DNA from: Brachionus plicatilis
Taxonomy: Eukaryota; Rotifera; Eurotatoria; Ploima; Brachionidae
Direction: 5' to 3'
Assembly: GCA_010279815.1 (NCBI GenBank)
Contig: QEOQ01000106.1
Span: 413,587 to 424,478, forward strand
Length of the DNA: 10,892 bases
Each line of letters begins with the position of its first letter. The stretch's first letter is position 1. Of the stretch, positions 5,928-10,892 are shown one piece after another. Under the pieces are notes generated by a model that was given only the letters and a program-made list of their open reading frames with translations, was not told the origin of the DNA and searched no databases. The translations under genes were made by a program, and so were the position numbers.

Positions 5928-8479
5928 CTACAAAAAATTATTATATTTTTTAATAAAAAATTTTCCAGAGTTGTTAAAAGTCTTCAAGTAAAAAACTTAA
6001 AATTTTAATTTTATTTCTTTTTCTAGTCTCTCCATTTGTTTACAAATTTAAATTTTTACTAAGTTGTAAAAAAGATATTTAATTGTCTATTTAATTTTTT
6101 TACCGATTTTTAAATATGATATTATATTTAAATTTGTCAATAGGACTTAAAATAAAATTAAATACATAAATAAATAAAAATAATACAAAAAAGAAAATCT
6201 ATTAAGCAAAAAATCTTGAAATGATAAATAACAATTTTTTTTCCTGGTTGAAAAATCTTGAAAAAATTTGTTAAATTTTCGTTAAAAATAGAAAAAATTC
6301 AAGGTGAAATCTCGACATGTTTTTGTTATGTTAAACGTTAGTTTGTAATAAAAAAACTACTTAATTTTACCAATTTTTGACATTTTTTAAAAAAAAAATA
6401 ACTATTTTTTAAGAAAATTTACCTAATTTTAGAAAATAGTATCCAATATTTTTGGAAGAAGATTAAAAAAAATATATAAAATGTTAATCTTAAAAAACAG
6501 AACATAAAGAAAAAATTGAGATTTTAACTTTGTAAAAGAGTGAAGTAAAACATAAATTCGAACATAATTAACTTAAAATGTGACTAAAACATATACACTT
6601 TTTGCTAAATGTGAATAAAACATAAATGACTAAATAAATTATTCAAAAAGTGAATAAAACATATCGAAATAAAAAAAAAACTAACTTGAAATTATTTTGA
6701 AGAAAAGTGATTAAAACATAAACCTTTAATTTAGATATTTAATTTTTTTTTCAACCATGAAAAGAAAAATCGAATGGATTTTTATAATTGAAGACCTTAT
6801 TTAAGATCAAATTTAGACTTTATTTCTCTTGGTAAGGACGAATCTTTCTATTTTGGGGCCGAAATTAATGAGGGAAGTGAAGAAAAACATTTTCATTTAG
6901 GAATAACAAGCCTTGCGCTCCTTTCTAATGTCAATAATGGCATTACTTTTCATTTTGATTGTACATATAAAATTAATCAAATTGACTTAAATTTTTTTTA
7001 TACTTTGTATAAATTTATATGTTTTGGATCACTTTTTGATAAATTTAATTTATGTTTTATTCACAGAATTTAAAAATAAATTTATGTTTTGATTCACATT
7101 TTTTTAAAATAAAAATAGTTTTATGCTTGATTCACTTTTTATATGTTTTAGTAACATTTTATATGTTATTTTAATCTTTATCCAATATTTTTCATAAAAT
7201 TGAAAAATTAAAAAAAATATTTCATATAAAAAAAAAAGAATTTTTTTCAAGAAATTTCAGCACTCATTTCCCTTAATTTACTTAATTTGATAACCATAGT
7301 TAAGGTAAATTACCGTAAATTTGTGAATTTCTGCTTTTAAAATTTTACGGCAATTTACGTTAATTGTCGACCACTGTATTAAAAAAATTCGAAAAGTTAA
7401 ATTGATATAAGTCATTATGGGACCTTAATTTAAAGATTTTAAAAAATATTATTTTTCATTTTTTTCAATGATCAATACATTTTTTCATTTACTTTGACTT
7501 AAACTTGTGACTTAAAAACAACCTGCCTGACATTTTTTCTTCTTTACTTGTAATTAATTTCCAGTTGAGTGCCCAGAAAAGTGTTAATAAAATAAAATTT
7601 TATCTCATTTTCGACTGGAACTTTTTCTGGCATTTCTGGTATTGAATAATTAAGCCACGAGTGAATTTCAGCTAGACTAAAATTTCCGCTCAATTTGAGC
7701 TTGTTTGTGGGTCTTTTGTCATCGATCATGTGGATTCTTTGATGAAGAGACAGTGGTTTGATTACATATTGTTTGACCAGACAGTTTTTAGGCTGAATTC
7801 TAGAGGTAACATAGGCTTGGAGAAGACCATACTGACCCTCGATGGTTCGGATCTTGATGTCCAAGCGAGTTGTGTTTGCCTGACAGCGATAGGTTACCAA
7901 AACAAAATTTCCGTCCTTGGACAAAAATTATTTATTTTTTTTTTTAAATTAACAAATTAGCTTTACATTTTCATCGCATTCACTGTAGCTCACTACACAC
8001 GAGTTTTTCTCTGAATCCAGCAAGTCAATTGGCACATCGCACTGCAGGAGAACATTGTCTATTGGAACCTCAGCTTCTATAGATAATGTGTAGCTTGCAT
8101 CATCGCGGTTTAGTTCAAATCTATGATTTATCTGAAATGATTTCAGCTGCGACAATGCTTTTGGGTTATTAAGAGTTGATTGGTAAGTGTTTCGCATTTT
8201 GACCACTTGGCTTTGTAGTCTGTCCAACTCAGACCTAAATTTTTTTTCTTTTTTTACTCATAAATTCTTAATAAAGAGATCAATTTACTTTAATTTGTTC
8301 ATTTTAGCACTAGAGTCCTTGTCGATTGTTAGCGTTGCTGGAATGGCATCCAATTCTCTGTTAAAGCTCTCAGTGGTAAGACCAAATATCCAACCGTTGT
8401 ATGTTGAGACCACAATTTCGTCATGGCCTAAAGTGCCAATGCATCCACCTTGGATTGAAGTCACTCCTTCGGTTCCATT
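5456..8479 (-). CDS. BBS7: Bardet-Biedl syndrome 7 protein (BBSome subunit), C-terminal 432 codons in four exons
   Basis: The joined minus-strand exons 8479-8289, 8234-7967, 7915-7548 and 5927-5456 form one continuous frame ending in TAA. Every junction is GT-AG and restores the frame (phases 2, 0, 2). The translation follows vertebrate BBS7 throughout: [10 protein letters not shown] and [11 protein letters not shown] (last propeller blade), [10 protein letters not shown] (coiled coil), DDASYTL and [15 protein letters not shown] (GAE/appendage domain), [45 protein letters not shown], then [17 protein letters not shown] and [19 protein letters not shown] (helical C-terminus). BBS7 pairs with BBS2 in the core of the BBSome, the coat-like complex that carries membrane proteins in and out of cilia with intraflagellar transport. 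Vertebrate BBS7 is about 715 residues, so about 280 N-terminal residues are missing and should be encoded past 10892. No frameshift or internal stop is seen; the gene looks functional. Confidence 0.95.
6445..6453. repeat. Left 9-bp target-site duplication
   Basis: AATATTTTT directly before the left terminal inverted repeat; identical to 7184-7192. Nine bases is the usual Mutator-superfamily duplication length. Confidence 0.75.
6454..6486 (+). repeat. Left terminal inverted repeat of the MULE
   Basis: It starts GGAAGAAGATTAAAA and ends ATATAAAATGTTA. It pairs with 7152-7183, with about four mismatches and a one-base gap. Confidence 0.75.
6540..6720 (+). repeat. Left subterminal motif array (five copies)
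   Basis: Variants of GTGAATAAAACATA start at 6540, 6580, 6611, 6650 and 6707, all on the plus strand. The copies at 6611 and 6650 are identical. Spacing is 31-57 bp. Confidence 0.85.
6792..7015 (+). pseudogene. MULE transposase fragment (start of catalytic core)
   Basis: An open plus-strand frame runs from after TGA (6789-6791) to TAA (7071-7073), without a usable ATG. Up to about 6986 it reads like invertebrate MULE transposases: [27 protein letters not shown], then [15 protein letters not shown]. The last resembles the H-x-D-x-TYK motif that holds the first catalytic Asp (codon 6957-6959). Later it stops resembling the family, and past about 7016 it runs into the right-hand motif array. 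The second and third catalytic acidic residues are absent, so this cannot be an active enzyme. The family call rests on motif memory, not a search; nearby out-of-frame codons before 6789 may be the decayed N-terminus. Confidence 0.6.
7018..7155 (-). repeat. Right subterminal motif array (five inverted copies)
   Basis: Reverse-complement versions, TATGTTTTATTCAC and variants, start at 7018, 7051, 7083, 7122 and 7142. The copy at 7051-7064 is the exact reverse complement of those at 6611 and 6650. Confidence 0.85.
7152..7183 (-). repeat. Right terminal inverted repeat of the MULE
   Basis: Read inward from 7183 it begins GGATAAAGATTAAAA and matches the left end. It overlaps the outermost subterminal motif copy by a few bases. 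Confidence 0.75.
7184..7192. repeat. Right 9-bp target-site duplication
   Basis: AATATTTTT directly after the right end of the element; identical to 6445-6453. Confidence 0.75.
7301..7376. repeat. Inverted repeat, possible Tc1/mariner-type relic
   Basis: GGTAAATTACCGTAAAT (7304-7320) pairs with the reverse complement of 7343-7359 (GTAAATTGCCGTAAAA) with one or two mismatches. The right end continues as CAGTGGTCGACAATTAACG read inward from 7376, followed outside by TA. CAGTG ends beside TA are typical of Tc1/mariner termini. The left end is not preserved to the same degree, so this is a decayed or partial element within the BBS7 intron. Confidence 0.4.
7548..7915 (-). CDS. BBS7: BBS7 exon: second half of GAE domain and platform
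   Basis: It encodes 122 codons plus two bases. This is the most conserved stretch of the gene here: [18 protein letters not shown] and [10 protein letters not shown], then [19 protein letters not shown] and [16 protein letters not shown]. The donor is AA|GTAAAG (GT at 7547-7546); reading on would give an immediate TAA. Confidence 0.93.
7916..7966 (-). other. BBS7 intron, 51 nt, phase 0
   Basis: It runs from GTAAAG to CCAAG on the minus strand. Splicing joins DEN to [12 protein letters not shown], matching the family. The ATG at 7924-7922 lies inside this intron and is not a start. Confidence 0.85.
7967..8234 (-). CDS. BBS7: BBS7 exon: coiled coil and first half of GAE domain
   Basis: It completes the split Lys codon and then encodes 89 residues. 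[18 protein letters not shown] continues the coiled coil that in the family pairs with BBS2. NRDDASYTL and [16 protein letters not shown] form the beta-sandwich appendage. It ends with ECDEN at a phase 0 donor (GTAAAG, GT at 7966-7965). Confidence 0.9.
8235..8288 (-). other. BBS7 intron, 54 nt, phase 2
   Basis: It begins GTAAAT and ends TTTAG on the minus strand. Removing it joins K to SELDR in frame with the coiled coil of BBS7. It is very A/T-rich and near the minimum workable size. Confidence 0.9.
8289..8479 (-). CDS. BBS7: BBS7 exon: end of beta-propeller into coiled coil
   Basis: The acceptor is GAATAG ending at 8480, and the exon opens with AAT in phase 0. It encodes 63 codons plus two bases. 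[20 protein letters not shown] is the last propeller blade and MNKLK begins the coiled coil. The donor is AA|GTAAAT (GT at 8288-8287). Reading through the donor would hit TAA at once, which supports splicing here. An in-frame TAG just upstream of 8479 closes the frame, so the preceding part must come from another exon. Confidence 0.9.
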
Positions 8480-8976
8480 CTATTCAATTAAATAGTTATT
8501 TTTAATAATTGAAAAATTTTAGAGTCCAAAGTAGAGAAAAATTTATATTAGATAATTTTTTATTATTAGAAAATAGAATTTAATTTAAGAAAAAATTAAT
8601 CATTGAAAATTTTAAATTCATTTAATTTAATTATATCACTTGAGGTATTATCTTTTCTTATTTTCTTCATTAAGATTAGAATTTTTAACTATTAAAAAAA
8701 ATTTGATTTTTTTGTTAAATAGCTTTTCAAGTATTTTACAATTTGGTCAAAATATTTTCCTTAAAAATTTTTTTATGAAAGAAAAATTAAAAATTAAAAT
8801 AAAAATGCGTAAATCCAGCCTTTTTTTTTAGACTTAATTACATAGTTTCTAAGGTTCCAGAAATTCAAAACTTAAGAGCTATCTGAATTTCTAATTTTTG
8901 ACTTTAAATTCGTAAACTACGTCCTTTGAAACCCAAAACATCATTTTTTTAGGCGGACTAAAAAATAAATTTATAT

Positions 8977-9107
8977 CCAGGTGTCTAAAAAGAACTAACC
9001 CTTTAAAAAGTTGTAGATCTTTCAGACTCAATTACTTAAAGATAAAATTAAAATCTTTTTTAAAATTATATATATTCTGAAAGAGCATAAAATTTTCTAC
9101 ACCCTGG
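8977..9107. repeat. 131-bp nested inverted-repeat segment, possible MITE relic
   Basis: The ends are CCAGGTGTC on the left (8977-8985) and, read inward from the right, CCAGGGTGTAG (9107-9097). Further inside, TCTTTCAGA (9018-9026) pairs exactly with TCTGAAAGA (9076-9084). The outer and inner pairs are at comparable depth from both ends, as in a small foldback or miniature transposon. No clear target duplication was found. Confidence 0.35.
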
Positions 9108-9381
9108 TACATATTTTTGTTTAGAAAAAAAAGTGTGCCAATTTTTATTATTGAAAAAAAGCCAAAAAGAATACTTTTTTTCAGTTTAATCGTATGTAGT
9201 CCCAGGGATTACTTAATAAATTACTTTTTTTTTTAGACAAAATTCTGGACAAATCTATGGTTTTACTTTTTTGAATTTATGTTTTATTTTATTTAAATAA
9301 AGTATCAAAATCTTGAGATTTGATTTAAATTTTAAATATTTTAACTAAATATTAAAACCAATCCCATTAAATATTATTATT

Positions 9382-9516
9382 ATGCCACCAAAGTCTAAAT
9401 TTATCCGTTCTCTCACTAGTAACCTTGGAGTATTTTGCAAGAAAAAAATTATTGATTTTGAAAATGATTATAAAATGGAAGTTGATGTTGAACCTGAAAA
9501 TAATAATAATTATTGA
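9382..9516 (+). CDS. Small ORF of unknown function, 44 codons, possibly a transposon gene remnant
   Basis: The frame starts MPPKSKFIRSLTSNLGVF, has CKKK at residues 19-22, and turns acidic (MEVDVEPE) before an Asn run and TGA. Its GC content is a little above the surroundings. A basic N-terminus followed by an acidic low-complexity stretch is common at the start of transposon-encoded proteins, but no family was recognised. The opposite strand is also open here, so chance is not excluded. Confidence 0.25.
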   Translation: MPPKSKFIRSLTSNLGVFCKKKIIDFENDYKMEVDVEPENNNNY

Positions 9517-9660
9517 ATTTTTAAAGAAGCTCTATTTTAAGACTTTCAGATCCGGATTTTTTCAAAATTAAAAAAAAAATCAAAATTTAGACTAAATTTC
9601 ATCAATGATAATTAAAAATAAATAATCACAATTCCTGATGACATTTAAATTTTTTATGAG

Positions 9661-9744
9661 CTAGGTTTAAGACCTGCATTAAAAGCCAAGCTCCTAAATA
9701 TGGATGCCGCTTCTTTATTAGAAAATTTAAAAAAAAAAGATTAA
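9661..9744 (+). pseudogene. Short open stretch with protein-like composition
   Basis: Starting after TTTTTATGAG (an acceptor-like AG at 9659-9660), the frame reads LGLRPALKAKLLNMDAASLL, then a Lys-rich end and TAA. It may be a second piece of the same decayed gene as 9382-9516, or chance. No family recognised. Confidence 0.2.
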
Positions 9745-10302
9745 AAAAGAATTGAATATTTTTCAATTTTCTGGAATAAAAAAATTATTTTTTTTATAAA
9801 AAATAAATTACGATTTAGGCAATTTTATGATTTATTTTTAAATAAAAATAAATAAACAAAATTTCAACTTTTCTCAAGTTCCATTAATTCTTGTTTAATT
9901 TTTTCGATATTTTATTTTTTAAGAAAGTTTTTTATTTAGAGTTTAATATCATCTTTTATTCTCTTTTCATATTTACTCATTTTGCATCAAGAAAATAGTT
10001 TTTAAAAATAAATTTTTTTTTTATCTTAAAAAAATCAAAAATATTGAATATTTTTTTAATTTTTATTTTAACTTTTGAAGCTGCATTATTTTAAGAGATT
10101 TTAAGAAGCAGGACTAATTCCCTAATTTTTTTTTAGTTCAAAGCTTAACTTAACTTTAGATGCTGCTTTTAAATACAAGTCATGAAATATTGAACATGTT
10201 TAGTGCCACAAAACCACAAAATTTGTTAAGTTCTTAAAAAAAAACTTGAAAATATTTTCATTTTTTATCCGAATTTGTTCACTGGGGTGAAGTTTTGACA
10301 TG

Positions 10303-10430
10303 AATTAATTAATTAAATGAATTAGTTATTTTGTTAACTCTTTTTTTAACTCATTTTTTTCTGCTTCAATATTTTGATGAAAAGAGAAAATATGAACATA
10401 AAAATAAAAAGTGTTAATTAATTAATTAAT
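10303..10430. repeat. TTAA microsatellite tracts
   Basis: Two short (TTAA)n runs at 10303-10317 and 10414-10430 flank about 95 bp of A/T-rich DNA. Simple repeats in biased DNA. Confidence 0.6.
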
Positions 10431-10892
10431 AAAAAATGACTTATTCTCTTTAAAACTTCTATAATTGCGACAAAGGTCCTAATTGAAACCCAAACTTAAC
10501 TAAAAAACAATAATTGAAAAAAATTAATTAAATAACTTAAAAAAATATTTAAACCTTATACCTATTGCTGATAAAATTATACACTCCTAAAAATGAATAC
10601 TTATATCATTCCCATTTTAAATATTAACTTATCCAAGAAATTGGAAAAAAAGGTGGAATATTCATCAAACAAATAAATTTCACATTCGTGGCAAATTTGT
10701 GCATATTTTTGACAAAAATATTATTGAAAAAGAAAAAATATTCAATTAATTAATCAACTTTTTTTTGTAAATTTTGCTTAAATCCTTTTCTTTTTAATAA
10801 AAACTCTAATTGAACAATTATTCTTTTTTTTAAAACACCAATGTGAAAATCACCTTTTTTTTTGAAACCAAAAATTTAATTAAAAAATTGAG

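Larger units (their letters stand above)
6454..7183 (+). mobile_element. Non-autonomous Mutator-like (MULE) DNA transposon, 730 bp
   Basis: The ends are inverted repeats: GGAAGAAGATTAAAA at the left and GGATAAAGATTAAAA read inward from the right. The pairing extends over about 32 bp with roughly four mismatches and one gap. Both sides carry the same 9-bp duplication. Just inside are arrays of a 14-bp motif close to GTGAATAAAACATA: five in the left arm (6540, 6580, 6611, 6650, 6707) and five inverted in the right arm (7018, 7051, 7083, 7122, 7142). The middle has a transposase fragment in the plus direction. Such subterminal repeats are typical binding sites for the element's own transposase, though that is inferred. 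The element lies in a BBS7 intron, opposite to the host gene, and cannot encode a full transposase. Confidence 0.8.
5928..7547 (-). other. BBS7 intron, 1620 nt, hosting a MULE insertion
   Basis: The donor is GTAAAG at 7547 and the acceptor TTTTTTGTAG ends at 5928 on the minus strand. It is about 30 times longer than the two introns before it. A 730-bp transposon plus its 9-bp target duplication accounts for 739 bp, and a second inverted-repeat relic lies at 7301-7376. The rest (5930-6440 and 7385-7545) is A/T-rich with no gene seen. Confidence 0.9.
8480..10892. other. Partial BBS7 intron or upstream flank, no BBS7 exon recognised
   Basis: The acceptor at 8480 requires an upstream exon on the minus strand at higher coordinates. 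I read the minus strand to 10892 and saw nothing like the earlier propeller blades of BBS7. The region is A/T-rich, with inverted repeats at 8977-9107, two short open stretches near 9382-9744 and TTAA microsatellites at 10303-10430. Very short exons could have been missed. Confidence 0.55.

Noticed and set aside
5784..6008. Plus-strand frame across the last BBS7 exon and intron
   Set aside because: Opposite strand of a well-supported BBS7 exon.
7730..7960. Plus-strand frame over the BBS7 GAE exon
   Set aside because: Shadow of the conserved minus-strand exon.
8187..8495. Plus-strand 102-codon frame
   Set aside because: Covers two BBS7 exons in antisense and the 54-nt intron; no independent support.
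8640..8831. Plus-strand 63-codon frame rich in F, L, K and I
   Set aside because: Composition is what random A/T-rich DNA yields; no ATG context or motif.
1..10892. CRISPR array, phage, bacterial operon or tRNA/rRNA genes
   Set aside because: No direct-repeat/spacer pattern, Shine-Dalgarno-led gene clusters or tRNA signatures; introns and gene types are eukaryotic.

Overview
The window is AT-rich eukaryotic DNA, roughly three quarters or more A+T. It carries spliced genes with GT-AG introns, a seven-transmembrane receptor, a BBSome (ciliary) subunit and transposon remnants, so a ciliated animal is the best fit. The 51-54 nt introns, high A+T and small mucin-like secreted gene would suit a monogonont rotifer or another compact lophotrochozoan genome. 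That placement is inference; no lineage-specific marker was recognised.

Layout. 1-2122: non-coding, with several short perfect inverted repeats, one GC-richer patch and possible promoter or splice signals just before the first gene. 2123-3121 (+): a single-exon, divergent rhodopsin-like GPCR of 332 residues. 3428-3940 (+): a 170-residue secreted or surface mucin-like protein with a 42-bp tandem repeat. 3941-5455: a convergent intergenic stretch. 5456-8479 (-): the last four exons (432 codons) of BBS7, ending at a true stop; they give the end of the beta-propeller, the coiled coil, the GAE/appendage domain, the platform and the helical C-terminus. The first roughly 280 residues are not visible and should lie beyond position 10892, which implies an upstream intron of more than 2.4 kb. 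8480-10892: the visible part of that intron or flank, holding inverted-repeat relics and two short open stretches of unknown origin.

The best find is inside the 1,620-bp third intron of this BBS7 segment. It is a 730-bp element (6454-7183) with about 32-bp terminal inverted repeats, a 9-bp target duplication (AATATTTTT) and ten subterminal copies of a GTGAATAAAACATA-type motif, five in each arm in opposite orientation. Between the arms lies an open fragment that reads like the start of a Mutator-like (MULE) transposase core (HFHLG, then [10 protein letters not shown]). It is read as a deleted, non-autonomous MULE.

The receptor, the mucin and BBS7 show no sign of a shared pathway; they look like ordinary neighbours. 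No bacterial, viral or CRISPR-type system was seen.
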